DNA from: Rachicladosporium sp. CCFEE 5018
Taxonomy: Eukaryota > Ascomycota > Dothideomycetes > Cladosporiales > Cladosporiaceae
DNA: 64,000 bases
Direction of reading: 5' to 3'
Assembly (NCBI GenBank): GCA_002077045.2
Contig: KZ111145.1
Location: 1,114,321 to 1,178,320 of the forward strand
Shown here: positions 33,554-45,603 of the stretch, in pieces
How the letters are laid out: each line of letters starts with the position of its first letter
Numbering within the stretch: position 1 is the first letter of the stretch
Position numbers and translations under genes: made by a program
Notes under the pieces: model-generated
What the model was told of the DNA's origin: nothing
The model's database searches: none
What the model saw: only the letters and a program-made list of their open reading frames with translations

Positions 33554-35245
33554 TGTCGAGAGGAGAATACGTAAATAGTAATGTGAGAGCAACAAGTGAG
33601 ATCCAAAGTATTCAGGAAGGTGACTAAATGACCCACGAATGCTGCTCGAGAAGTAGGGAAGTTGGTACTTACAGTCTGTCTCTACGAATGTGTGGCCCAC
33701 TTCACATGTCCTCGTAGACTGCTAGTAAGCGAGGCAAAGGTGAGGTGATTGTCAGTCGAAAGCATGTGAAAGCCAAGGCGTTGGGACAGCTTCCCTCTGC
33801 ACAGCAGCCAATCATCAACAACCTGAACAACAGCGTGCGAGAAATCGCAACACCGTGAACCTGGGGGTGTAGATTAAGTCCAGCGCTCGAGACAGCACTA
33901 CAATATCGATGAGCTTGTCCTTGGGCTGGGAGGCATGTCCTGCTGCACAAATTCGAGGGTGCACGTAGAGACGCACAGTATCGGCCAGTCGCTACTTCGA
34001 CGTTCGCGTTCTCGAGTTTCCTACCGCAATCAGCACATACACTCTCCTCTGTGCTAGAAACCGTCGTTGACGCGTGTAGATGTCGTGAGAATGCCATCGT
34101 TGTTGACTCGTTGGATTCCGCCTGTGATCGCGTGTTCAGCAGCGTAGGAGAGTCGAAAATTTAGATGTATAAAAGCGACTGCGGATGCGGACATACCTTA
34201 GTTCCTACCTTACGCTCGCGTGGAACAGCTCTGACAAATCTCCGTACGACCACTTTCACCAGTGCATTTAGAGACGACTTGCGCGTTCGAGCAAAGTACC
34301 GAAGATGTATCGAAGATCTCGGTGCTGCGGCCGGACCGATATTGATATCGTGTACCTGCATCGCTGACATCGCACAAGATTGCCATGTTCGCCGGCGGTC
34401 GCAGCTACTGCTCCAGATACATGTCGTGCCGAGCGCACCGACGTGAGACTCAAGGGCGTCGTGGAAATTGCGACGAAGACATATTGCGTTATCTACATGG
34501 ATCGAACTCAGAAACTTGGCAAGAGGAGTTTGAGCGGGATAAGGCTTTTGGGTTTGCGCACTAGCGTCGCATGGCATTCAGCCACATATGCAAGCGGAAG
34601 AGACGGCATTGCAATATCCGTACGGATGTAGAAATGTCATGTATCAAATCCATGCCTCCGGAGCCGCTTCCTTGTCACCGCGAGGCTATGTCGCATCTTG
34701 TAGTGGTGGACGCAGATGCCCTGGAAAGGTGTTTGCGACAACGCGTCGTCACCCGAAGTGGCCACGACAATGCCCTAAGCGGCGAGAGAAGCAGCCCTCC
34801 GACTTCGTTTGCCATCAACTTCTTATCTCCACCGCCAGCATTCCATCCGGCAGTAGGGCAGCAGGGCATGCCCGCGCGGACGCAGATGCCGTGACGTACT
34901 CCACAAGGAGCGATCGCGCTACTGCTGCACCTCTTTCACACCCTCCATCTTTATTGCTCTGCATTGCCAAGTCTCTCTTTCATTGCATCGTTCAAGTCTG
35001 GGCGGAGGGAGAGCTCTGCCATCGCTATCATTCTTTTGCCGTGCTTGCCATTTGTTCCGCGGGGAGTCACTGGGCAGTGACGACGACTGACTCGGCATAC
35101 AGCAGCAGTCGCGAGTGCTGCACCTCCATGACCGCGCAGATCTCCCGCCTCATGCTGCGCTGCGACAGTTCAGCATATCTTTGCGCATAGCGACCCTCGC
35201 CATTACTCCTTCATGCGCCATCCGTCGCGCAATGAGCTCACCACC
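33554..35245. other. Intergenic region, no supported gene
   Basis: About 1.7 kb marking the edge of the duplicated region. Open frames at 33702-34097 (minus, with CADCG and several Cys) and 34385-34564 or 34571-34894 (plus) have no consistent splice structure or family motif. This may be decayed coding sequence. Confidence 0.35.
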
Positions 35246-37299
35246 ATGCTCCTCCCGTTCGTATTCCTCCATCATCTCACCCTCTGCCTCGCCGCATCCT
35301 CTCGCCAAGCATTCGATCCTTCCATCGAGTACAACGAGGCCATAGACAATGGAACGTACGGCTACTATCCCGCCTACACGTTCGCCACAGAGCCAGAGAT
35401 TACCTCACCCAAGACCAACTGGCTGCAGTGGGATCCTGCGTGCGATGATGGCCTGCTGTACTTCGTTACACCGCGTGGGTGGGGACTAGAAAGACCAGGA
35501 CCGAGTATACTTGATTGGAAAGGCGAGCTGGTGTGGTTTGAGCATTTCGCGAATGATTTCGGCGGGCAGGCGTATGACTTTATGGTGCAGACATATCTTG
35601 GGGAGGAGTTCTTGACTTTTTGGACGGGTGATGATCGGGTTAGGGGACATGGATCTGGAACATACTTTATGGTCAGTGACCCTGTGAAGGCGCAGTGAAG
35701 TAGAGATACTTACAGTGCGAGCAGCTGAACTCTTCATATAATGTGGTGCACGAGGTGAACGCTGCTGGCGGGCTTGCAGCGGATCTGCACGAGTTTCTCA
35801 TCACGCCTGAGGGCACTGCGCTGATGACGATGTATCAACCGTACAAGTTTGATGTGACATCCTTCCGGGAGTTTGACGTGCGAGAGAACCCGAAAGACGA
35901 GGACCCGAACTGGATCTGGGATTGCTTATTTCAGGAGATCGACATCGCTACTAATGAGCTGCTGTTCCAGTGGCGAGCGTCGGACCATATCGATCTGAAC
36001 GACACATATCATAATGTTTGGGGTACCGGGAATCGAGACGACCCATTCGATTGGTATCATCTCAATAGCATTACCAAGGACGAGGCGGGCAACTATCTCT
36101 TGTCAGCAAGATATACCCACAGCATCACTTACGTGTCGGGTACGACTGGTGATGTGCTCTGGACTCTCGGCGGAAAGAGCAACGACTTTATGGATCTTGG
36201 TGACGGATCCGCGATAAACTTCGCGTGGCAGCATGACGCGCGTTTCGTGGACCTCGATGCCTTCCCAGAGTCTTACACCCCTCCGAGGGAGCAGAAAGGC
36301 ATCGAAACGCGCCTAGTGACGCTCTTCGATAATGCAGCCGAGGACCAGAACTACGAATACGGCCTCGAATATTCTCGCGGCCTGCTCTTGGAACTCACAT
36401 ACCCGACTCCAAGTCCTGGCCGTCAAGCTCCAGCGCCGGGTACGGATCTGCGCCGTAAGCCATCGCAGACTCGCGAAGACGACGAGGACCTCGATATCAA
36501 TGAATTGAAAGTCGAGCTTATCAACGGCACCTCGCCCTCTCACACAGTCCGTGTGATCCAGTCCTTCATTCCGCCTGAAGGTGTGCGCTCCTCATCGCAG
36601 GGCTCAATGCAAATCCTCCCACAGGAACCCGGCTTCGACCCTCTGATATTCGTCGGCTACGGTTTGAACGCAGTTTTCACCACATTCGCCTCCGACGGCA
36701 CACCGCTGTGTAATGCCCACTACGGTGCCACAACTTCCTGGGAGCGCGGTGACATCCAAAGCTACCGCGCTTACAAGTTTCCTTGGATTGGCAGGCCGAG
36801 GTGGAGTCCGAAGATCGGAGTCAGTGATGACGATGTCGACGTCTTTGTATCTTGGAACGGCGCGACGGAGGTAGCGGAGTTGGTGCTCGAGGATAGTGCG
36901 GAGAATGATAGCGACTGGGAGGAGGTCGCACGGCAGGACAAAGACGGCTTCGAGGCCTTCTTCGAGTTGGCGGACTCCGGGACGGGAACGCTGCGGTTCT
37001 TGCGCATTGTTGCGCTCGATGTGGAAGGCGAGGTGCTGCCGAACGGGATCTCTGCGGTCCTCGACAGAGGCTATACGGCTTCCTTCTTTCCGGATGTCGT
37101 GGCGCAACAGATTCCAGAGAGGCTGTCGCAGGCGAGCTTCCAGAAGGTGTTCTGGTGCGTTGTCGCGATCGTGGCAGGATGCTATATTGCTTATGAAGCC
37201 TATCGGAGGTATTTGGGCTGGAAGCAAGGCCAGCCTGCGATCGGGGCGTGGAGGTGGAGGGGGAACGGGTATCATTTGCTGAGCGACGTGACGGTGTGA
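35246..37299 (+). CDS. Arylsulfotransferase (ASST)-like secreted or membrane protein
   Basis: Protein of 666 residues. Exon 1 is 35246-35671, the intron is 35672-35724 (53 nt) and exon 2 is 35725-37299. A signal peptide (MLLPFVFLHHLTLCLAAS) starts the protein. The ATG at 35246 has a better context than the in-frame one at 35213. The body has the beta-propeller look of the fungal ASST family: YYPAYTFATEPEI, LDWKGELVW, GTYFM, NVVHEVNAAGG, HEFLITPEGTAL, WIWDCLFQEIDIATNELLFQW, DWYHLNSITKDEAGNYLLSAR and LWTLGGKSNDF. A hydrophobic helix near residues 615-633 lies close to the C-terminus, so it is probably membrane-anchored with the propeller outside. Fungal members are widespread but biochemically poorly characterised. 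Confidence 0.88.
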
Positions 37300-38158
37300 C
37301 TATCCGGTCAACCCCATCGATGGAGCCACACCGGCTCCCGGACACAAGGCACCGCAGGCCATGTTGGCGACGAGGAGGCCGAGATGCCGTTGTGCGTGGC
37401 GGCCAGATATGACCGCAGTACGAGGAACGACAATGCGACCAGAAGTCGCTCGAGGTCCGTCGCAGGCCGCGCCTCGTGACAAGGCAGTGTTTTGAGACGC
37501 TGGTACGTGCCAGCAGTAAGAATTGAGTGAGCGTTCAGGGCGTTGCGTCTAACATGTGGACCAGGCGTTCAGGGTGTCGAGGGAAGGGTCCTGGTTCGGA
37601 CATATACCCACGGCTATAGATTTTGCTTCGCGGCGATGAGCTCTACGGCATGAGCATGTTGCGATCGCCGCAGCATATAGACTATACATACGAGTACATA
37701 GGAGAAGCGAGAACATAATAGCATGAGTAGACGAGACAACAGGAACTGATAACCTGCAATCGAACAGGTCGATTGCTTGACTTACCTCAATGCACAAGAT
37801 GAGTTTTGTAAGTCGCAGGTTGAAGTGCAACAGTCGCTGCGGCGCAGTTTGACCGGATGCCTCGCCTCGCATAGGGTGAAGGATTCCGTGACCGTCGTGT
37901 CGGATCACGCCATGCTCATGCATGCTGCACTTTAATGCAACATCAGCTCGGCGCCTGGGGCTGAAAGTCTGCCTTGCGAGTTTGTGCCTGCTGAGCACGT
38001 GGGAGGCACGTGAGGTGGCGACGTCACTGTGATTTCCGGACGCGATCCGTCGCGTCGAGTTCGACATTGCTATGATCTGACAGGGATCTTGACTGGAGCT
38101 GGAGTACACTGGATTGTAGATTACAGCGCTTCGGGTTCTCCGGGAACAGCTCCTCAAG
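37300..38158. other. Intergenic region
   Basis: 860 bp. The minus-strand open frame 37549-38157 is low in coding character and is not called. It should include the promoter of the next gene. Confidence 0.4.
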
Positions 38159-39154
38159 ATGAACGACTACGAGACTCAACGCGCTGCGAAGATCGCGAAG
38201 AACCAAGCATTATTGGCTGAACTCGATATCAAACCTCTCACGGGCAGGAAAGCCGTCAAGTCAGAACGCAATGGCGAGCCCCAAGCCAAACGCCGAAAGA
38301 TCGACTCCGCTCCCTCGAGGACTTCAGCTCGTATAGCAAGCGCTCCGATCAAGCCGGACTATAACGACGATATACCGGTCAAAACCATCACACTGCCCCG
38401 TTCTGTGAACAAAAAGTCGAAACGAGGCGCCCTGGGATCCGTCATCGTCGAGGAACTTGAAGTCGAAGCTCTCGTACCTGCTAAAGACATTGACGAGATC
38501 CGCGCGGGCTGGACATCCTGGACTTCTACCGCTCCGGCACCAACACGAGACGAAGACGCTGTTTTCCACTTCGAAGACGACTTCGAGACGTTCACGCCGA
38601 ACAAGAGTCCCGAGGAGATGCTCCGCTTGGGCGTCTTCGGGGGCTCCTACTTCCGCCCCCTCAAGTCACGGAAACTCGGCATCGTGGTGCAGGATGACTG
38701 GAAGGAGTTACCGCCATACTGGATCGCAGGTCTGAACGTCTCGAAGTCTCTCACATCGCCAGTCTACGATCCCGAGATCAATAAGAATGGTGTGCAATGC
38801 GGCCAATCGATCGAGGAATGGGAGGCAGCCGGCTGGATCTCCCACGAACACGACGTACGAGGCTGGTTCCAATGGTATTGTCGCTTCTTCCAGGGACGAA
38901 GGTGTGAAGATGATGAAAGGCAGATTAGTCGATGGAGGAAGTGCGTGGGTACCACTGGAAGGTTTCGGAGAGCGTTGCTGAAGCAGTATGGACGGGCTGG
39001 AGTGAGGACTGTGGAGGATTATGGAGATGAGGATGGGGATGTTGATGATGGGGTGGTGGCAAGGGGTATCAGTCCGGTGGTTAGTCAGACTTGTTTGCAC
39101 TGGGGCTGGGAGGTGCGACAGGGGGATCTGGATGGGTTCTGGGCGGGATCATGA
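38159..39154 (+). CDS. Conserved fungal protein, probably nuclear
   Basis: Single-exon protein of 331 residues. The N-terminus (YETQRAAKIAKNQALLAELD) resembles the start of CMR1/WDR76-type nuclear proteins and is followed by basic nuclear-localisation-like runs (AKRRKID, KKSKRG). There are no WD repeats. The C-terminal half contains a compact Trp-rich domain: LGVFGGSYFRP, LPPYWIAGLN, NGVQCGQSIEEWEAAGWI, RGWFQWYCRFFQGRRCEDDERQ-like, then HWGWEV. I recall this arrangement as a conserved uncharacterised fungal domain, without a firm name. No enzymatic motif seen. Confidence 0.8.
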   Translation: MNDYETQRAAKIAKNQALLAELDIKPLTGRKAVKSERNGEPQAKRRKIDSAPSRTSARIASAPIKPDYNDDIPVKTITLPRSVNKKSKRGALGSVIVEELEVEALVPAKDIDEIRAGWTSWTSTAPAPTRDEDAVFHFEDDFETFTPNKSPEEMLRLGVFGGSYFRPLKSRKLGIVVQDDWKELPPYWIAGLNVSKSLTSPVYDPEINKNGVQCGQSIEEWEAAGWISHEHDVRGWFQWYCRFFQGRRCEDDERQISRWRKCVGTTGRFRRALLKQYGRAGVRTVEDYGDEDGDVDDGVVARGISPVVSQTCLHWGWEVRQGDLDGFWAGS

Positions 39155-39363
39155 GCGGGACAGGGAGACGAGACTGGAATGTAGTTGCGTGTATGGAGCT
39201 ACACTGCTGACGTGAATAGTTGCTAAGGTCCGTTATCCGTCCAACATCAGATAAGGTCACATGTCTTGGAGCCTACCCGACTCGAAATGTTCGTTCTAGC
39301 TTCTGTGCGTTCCCCTTCCTCGATTGCTCATGTGGTTCCTTCTCGCGTCGGTGACTACCTCCA

Positions 39364-41109
39364 TTAATCGCCTGGTATGCTGGTATCGTGGTTGTTATGG
39401 GGCTCGACGAGCAGGTCACCTTCGTCACCTGAAGGCAGCCTCTCCTCGGAGTACGAGTAGCTCTCGAGATGTGAGCAGCTCTCGCCGTCGTGCGCTCTTT
39501 CGTGGAGTACGCAATATTTGTAACCACATGACGCGCAGTGGAATATCGGTGTGGCTTCGTCTCCGAGGGACCCCTGGCCAGCTCTGCAGCCAGGTCTCTT
39601 GCACCACCTGAAACCGTTGTTGGCGCTCAGCATAGCACGTGTCGCTAGCTCGCCGTATCTTTCCACTAATGCAGCATCACCGTAGTGCAGTAAATCGTCA
39701 TGCGTAAGGCGCTCGGGACATTGTATGCAGGTCAACTGATCCCACTCAGTACTATCGAGCTGCATCTGTAGCCATCGCTGTGCACAGGTACGGCATGCCA
39801 AATTCTCGTGGGTGCACTTTGAAGTCATCGGACGGAAGCTGAAATCCTGCTCTGATGACTCCTCGGCACACACCACACAGCACATGCTGACAACAAGTTG
39901 TGATGCTTCCACTAGTTGACCAGGAAGCTCGGGTTGCCTGCCGCCTTCGCACAGAGTTGAAGTGTACGCTTCGGAGTTGAACAATGTCTGCAGACGCACT
40001 GGTAGTCGCAGGACCGACACGATCGAAACGTCCGCAAGTGACAGCAGCGGTAGTATCGTGGATGCAGCGTCACCAAGACTCGATGTCATGCTTGAGATGG
40101 TCTGATCCCTGTCTGGACTTTGATTGTAGACACGGGACTGTAAGAGCTCGATTTCGAATCCGCGCGTCCACGCATTGAGCCGCGCGTCGTGATGAGTAGC
40201 ACTTGGACCTTGATGCCGTTGGTCTGCTTTACACTCCAGGCGTATCAGTGTCCCCTTCGATTCGGCTGAGCTCGGACGGCTAGGCCGACGATGTTCGGCT
40301 ATCGTGCTTGACGCTCGATGCGCGGCCACGGATGTGGCGACAGCATCATCCGCTGATTCACTGATTACGACTCAGTACAAGACAGAGAGTTCGAAACACC
40401 AAGACTTACGTAGACAGTACGCTGTTGTACATTGACAATATCTCGTTCACCGCGTGCAATTGCTGGGCCAATCGCACATGACTGGGCAATCCCTCCTTCT
40501 TAGACCCACTTGACTCATCTAAGCTGATGCTAAGTGACTCTTCAATGTTTGCGAAGATTAGCACAGCTTCTGTCAGAGTTGCGACCAAGTCGACCGCGGG
40601 TATCAAGGCTGCGCGCCTCTGCGTCAAATTAGAGAGTAGTGATGCTGGCAGTATGCGTCGTAGCAGCGTTCGAAATGCCTCGAGCGCGATGTATAGCTCA
40701 CTGCGCTGCTGAACATACACCTCTTTGCCGAGTTCGACGAGGAACTTCGTAGCCGAAAGCGTCAGACCTTGCGCTGCATTCGAAACGTTCAAAGGTCCAG
40801 TGAGGGAGTCCACGTCAGATTGAGTCAATTGGATGCCGCCCTGGTCAGACCTTAGACGTGAGAAGTCCATGATGGCGGCGACCCACTCACCTGTACTGTA
40901 TAGCTGTTGATGACAGAACCCAGGTGGACATTAGCCGATCCACTAATGTCGATGTCCTGATAGTTGTACCCAGCCGGTCGCTGGGTTTCATTGAGTCGTT
41001 CCCCGACACTCTCGAACGCGTTGCGTCGCCTAGACCGATACGCTAGCCTCGCGCGACGCGCCGACCGGTCTGACTGGTTTGACTGGTCTTTAACAATGTG
41101 AACTGTCAT
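39364..41109 (-). CDS. RING-IBR protein with NLR-like N-terminal region
   Basis: Protein of 548 residues from three exons: 41109-40891, 40840-40410 and 40360-39364 (introns 50 and 49 nt). Residues about 50-68 contain IDISGSANVHLGSVIN, similar to the short glycine/asparagine motif found near the N-terminus of many fungal NLR/STAND proteins. A helical domain follows (about 74-215). The C-terminal part has a RING1 (Cys pairs from about 378 to 431: CVVC, CTHENLACRTC, CIQC) and an IBR (about 457-512: FRWCKRPGC, FHCASCGYKYC, HDGESC). A RING2 with the catalytic Cys needed by RBR E3 ligases is not seen, so either a downstream exon was missed or ligase activity is absent or RING-type only. The fusion of these parts is unusual. 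Confidence 0.72.
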
Positions 41110-42056
41110 GTTGCCGTGGCCGCTACGGCCTCCGACCTTCGCGCGTCACAGCTACCTGCATGTAACGCAGGCCGCCGTTGCAAGACTCAGAAGCGTCATG
41201 CATGGCACATGCGTAAGCTGTCGCACGAAAGGAGGCACAGAAATTGGGGGCAAAGGTCGGAAGTGTAGATGAGGCTATCGTACTTATCACTGCGGCTCAA
41301 GGCGATTGGACGAGTGTCGTGACAGCTTCGTCACACTCTTACGGCCTGCAAAGGGTGCGATCTTTGAGCGAAGCGGCAACATTAGTGACTTCCACAGTCT
41401 ACAGGGTGCGATGCCTCGCGGGTGGCAATGTCGGGCTACCCATGGCTGCAAGCAACCGACTGCCTTATTGTGAACGCTCCTTACCTTATTAGCCTTCGAC
41501 GGCTCAGGACATCGAAGCTTGGCGCTACAAGGTTTAGGCCGTCCCGCGACGGAAGAGCCCCACGCGCTGTGCTGATCCCTGTCGTCCTGTTGACTGCTCC
41601 CACGTCACGAGAAGTTATGCAGCTGATCTGAGCAAGTACCGTCACTTACCTCTTTGTCTACTACAGCGCACAGCTTCCAAAGCGAGTAGACTACCTCCAA
41701 CACGACACGGTCCATATTACATTCGACCAGCAGTTCTGATCCATACTTTCGGACGCCCCAACCGACGTTCCACGCAGCCAGGGCTGTACCTCCGAAGACG
41801 AAGACTGCGGCATTGACTGGACTTGAAGCGCATGATTGAGGTGGCCTCCTCGCAGTCTAGTCGTGCGCAAAGTGGCGTGTATAGACGACACAAGTCATCA
41901 TACACTGTAGCAAGGCACATTGTCCGGAGCTCAAGGCAAAAGCAGGGAACGCCTTTGGCCTGCATCAGAGCACAACCGCAGTTATTCCCTCGCGCATACA
42001 TTGCTATGTCAGGCATCGACAGGCGAAGCGCATACTTTCCTTGAGCATCGGCGACC
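41110..42056. other. Divergent intergenic region
   Basis: About 950 bp between the RING-IBR gene (minus) and the J-domain gene (plus). Probable shared promoter region; no gene recognised. Confidence 0.4.
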
Positions 42057-45000
42057 ATGCCGAAGGCTTACGATGTCAAGCATAACTACTGTGAGCAAGT
42101 CCCGTCGTTCATATAGCGGTTACCCGCTAACACCTCGCCACAGATGCCGACCTCGAGCTCGCACCGACCGCTACCCTTGAAGAGGTGAAGAAGCAGTACC
42201 GCAAGCTCGCGCTATCATATCATCCAGATCGTAACCCTGGGAAAGTGGAAGAATGCATACCGAAATTTCAGGCCATACAGGCTGCGCATGAGATCCTCGG
42301 AGACGCAGTACAGAAGACCAAGTATGACACAGACAGGCGGAAGGTCAGCTTGTATCCAGGACTCAGCACAAATGCCACAGGCGGTGGCGCACCGCGAGGC
42401 AATCCATATGCAGCCACGTCTGCATACCCACCTCCTCCGAGGCGGACACAGCCAAACCCATCGAGTCCGTACCCTAACACACGTCCGCAGCCAAATGGTG
42501 GCCGACCTGCTGGTGCTGATCGGTTCTCGAGCTTCTCGACGCGACCGGCACCTACTGCCAAGCAAGCAGACGCTGATGGCGGACGAGCCAATGCCTTCAG
42601 GGCTTGGCAGAATATGAATAATGCGCAACAACAATCTTCGTCGGCACCGGGCGTTCCACCTCGAGAACCGCAGCAGAAGCGTTCAGTGCCAGAGCGACCA
42701 ATGCCGCCCCCACGACAAGATACGGCATTCCCAGGAAGCTTCGCCCAAGCAAAAGGGCCACCTACTCCACCTGCAAGACCTACGCATGGCGACCGAGCTG
42801 AAGATCGTCGCTCAGCATGGGCTGCATTCCAGAAAGTGGAGCCGAGCACGCCAGGTGTATCTCGAAGTGCGACCACGAGGGCGTCGAAGAAGGCAGGCTT
42901 CGACCCTAATGCGCCCGGTTCTGACGAGAGAGCCGCGCCTAACAGCTCACACTATGCACACCGTCATCGATCAGCAGACTTCGGTCGTCCTACACAAGTT
43001 CCTCCTCCTCCACCAGGTCCACCTCCATCAGGACCCACATCTCCGACATCTCCCCACGCACAGCGCCCGTTCGCAGATCCTTTAAGACCTTTCAGAAGTA
43101 GGACTATGGACGAGGACGTGCCTTATGCAGAGGGCAAACGGGAGCGTACGCCGTATTCGTCATTCATTGGCGAGAAGACTGACTTCTCCGGTGACATGCG
43201 GCGTTCTTACAGCACGCGCGACGCTACGAAACTGGCTGCAGACGATAATGACCCCCGAGCTCGGAGTAGTAGCCCTCCCCGACCATCGACCACCGGGCAG
43301 CCCAATAAGGGCCCGTCCAAACCACACTTTAGCGTCGGCAGCAACACGTCAAGTGAAGTCAGCTCAGATGAGGGTGCAGCCACGTCTTCCGGACAAGAAG
43401 CAAACGATTTGGTTCCACCCAGAGACCGCCCGAAGAGAGTACCCACATCACCCAGTAGACGCTTCAACGGCGCTTCGAATGCTGCATCATCTCCACTCAA
43501 CGGAGCTGGACCTGGAAGCTCAGGCGCACCGCCGCAAAAGAGCGCCTCTAACATGTACGTTAACAACGATTTCCTATCTCATACTTCTTCTGCGCACAGT
43601 CAGTTCAGCTCGCACGATTGGGGCCGATACATGTATGGCTCTGCTTCAACATGCGAAGCCGAGAAATGCAAGAGCTCTGTCCCACCATGGGCAGTGCCGT
43701 CGACCGTCTCGCCGACATCGCGCCTGTCAGCTGGCAATCCAAAAGACTTGTTGGTGAAGCCTTCACCCGGAGATCTGCTGGGCCTCCTGGCCAAGGATCC
43801 GCTGCTACGTACGGCCAGCGTTACTGAGCTGCGAGGGTACCATTTCCTGCGCGACAAGTTGCAAGTAGCATACGGTGCTCTACCTGACAATCTGGACTTG
43901 GACGCGTTCCGGAAGCTCGCATCAACTGCGCAAGCCGGCCGCCTGACTGACAACACTGCTGTTGATGATGCGATGCAAGAGATTCTTCCTTCGCTTACCC
44001 CTGCAGATACTGTGAAGATAGCACAATATGCTGATGATGCCCTTTCGCATTGTAGATTTTCCTTCCCCGTCGATCACGCTACCTTCCAGCCGACGACGAA
44101 TGGCAAGAGCCGAAGTGAGGAGAACATCAACACGAAGTTCTCGTCAGAAGGGTGGGATGGGACGTTCTCGGGCACCGCAGATTACTTTGCAGCACCTCGG
44201 GGAACGGGCTCGAGGAAGGGATCACCACTTAGCAGGAATGGTCAGAAGCCGAGCACGCGGGCTGCGACTGCACAGTATCCAAGTTCGCCGGGTGTTGCTA
44301 GTAGCACCGCCATGCCACCACCACCACGACCCACAGCGTCCGCAGCAGACACGCCTAGGTCAGAGCATGGTGGCTTCAACGGTGAGGTGAAGTTCAGTGC
44401 CGAGGAATGGCAGAGGACTTTCAGTGACTCCTCCTGGACTTGGCCTCCGCCACCGCCGAAGCCACAGACAGGTGCGCCTGATGCGTCTTCACAAGCCAAG
44501 CGTCCGAATCGAAAGGCGAGTCGAGGTAATGCCAGAGGTGGCTTCGCGACAAACGGCGCAAAGCACCCTCAAAGAACGAGCGAGACCAATAACGGCAGTG
44601 CGAATGGCAGTGATGCCACAGAGCCCGCGCCGGCCCATATGGAGGAGCCGGAGCCAATGGACATTGACAACGACACGTCACCTACTAATGCAGCACCTAC
44701 AACAGCGCCGCACACTCGCGAGCCACGTCTTGTCTCCGTCCCAGTTCCGGCGTGGCGAGAGGCAGCTCGTGGAGCTCATGCAAATGGTCATCGCCGGAAT
44801 GTCTCGTCTGGCAGCCACAACCCGCCACTCAAGACCTCCCTCGACGACCTAGCGCACGTCGCCCCCTTCAGTACTCCTACCTCTAACACGCCGCTCACGG
44901 ATCTCAATCACCTAGCTGCCAGCCTTCCATTTCCCTCACAAGCCTCAACGACTCTGCCAACAAATCCACAGAATCCGCAAACACTGAAGACGCCTGTGGT

Positions 45001-45370
45001 CCCAATGCCACCAAAAGCTCCTACCCGCCTCAGCAAAGCAACATGGCACCAGTACTCCGCCAACTTCGCAGTCTACCTCCGCGCCTGGCATTCCTTCAAC
45101 AACGCCATGCTCTCGCACTTCGCTGCTCGCGAGTCCCAGAACCAAGCGCGCATGAAAGGCGGCATGGCATGGCTGGAGGCGAGTGGCGATACGGTCGGGG
45201 GTGGCGCAGGCGGCTGGGGTGAATTTTCGAAGGGCGTCAGGGAGGATCGCGATGTGAGAGAAGTGTGGAATGTTGGAGTTGAGAGGTTCGGAGAGGCGGT
45301 CGGTGGATTTGAAGAGTGCAGGGAGAAAGTGAGGAAGATTGGAGGGTTGGGCATGTTGGCCGAGCGGTGA
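42057..45370 (+). CDS. Large J-domain (DnaJ) protein, mostly disordered
   Basis: Hsp40-type co-chaperone of 1086 residues. Exon 1 is 42057-42090 (only 34 nt), the intron is 42091-42143 and exon 2 is 42144-45370. The J domain occupies residues about 8-75 with the HPD motif at 38-40 (ALSYHPDRNPG), so it should stimulate an Hsp70 ATPase. The rest is low-complexity, rich in Pro, Ser, Ala and Gln. It has a more structured segment near 540-640 (LLAKDPLLRTASVTELRGYHFLRDKL) and a conserved helical C-terminus (WHQYSANFAVYLRAWHSFNNAM). The short first exon was needed to restore the start of the J domain. No zinc-finger or signal peptide; likely cytosolic or nuclear. Client unknown. Confidence 0.87.
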
Positions 45371-45603
45371 GGCTCTGCGCTTGTAATCGAGGGAGGTATC
45401 ATGGGCGACAAGGCATGATGGGCGCCGAGGCGGAAAATATGAGTGCATGAGCTGAGGCCGTGCTGCGCATGCACCAAGAGACTCCATACAGCGCTCAATT
45501 ACATTGCGAAGCGAGGCGTTTGATGGGAGTTTACGGCATAGATACCACTCAGCATACTGGCTCCGGAAGGCAGCCAAGCAAGAATAGACTACTTTGAACT
45601 TCC

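Noticed and set aside
33702..34097. Minus-strand frame with CADCG and several Cys
   Set aside because: Cys spacing fits no zinc-binding family I recognise and no splice partner was found.
34385..34894. Plus-strand frames beginning MFAGGRSYCSRY and MAFSHICKRKRR
   Set aside because: Adjacent frames interrupted by stops without introns; could be decayed sequence but support is weak.
37549..38157. Minus-strand 202-codon frame
   Set aside because: No domain, unusual composition, and overlaps the likely promoter of the gene at 38159.
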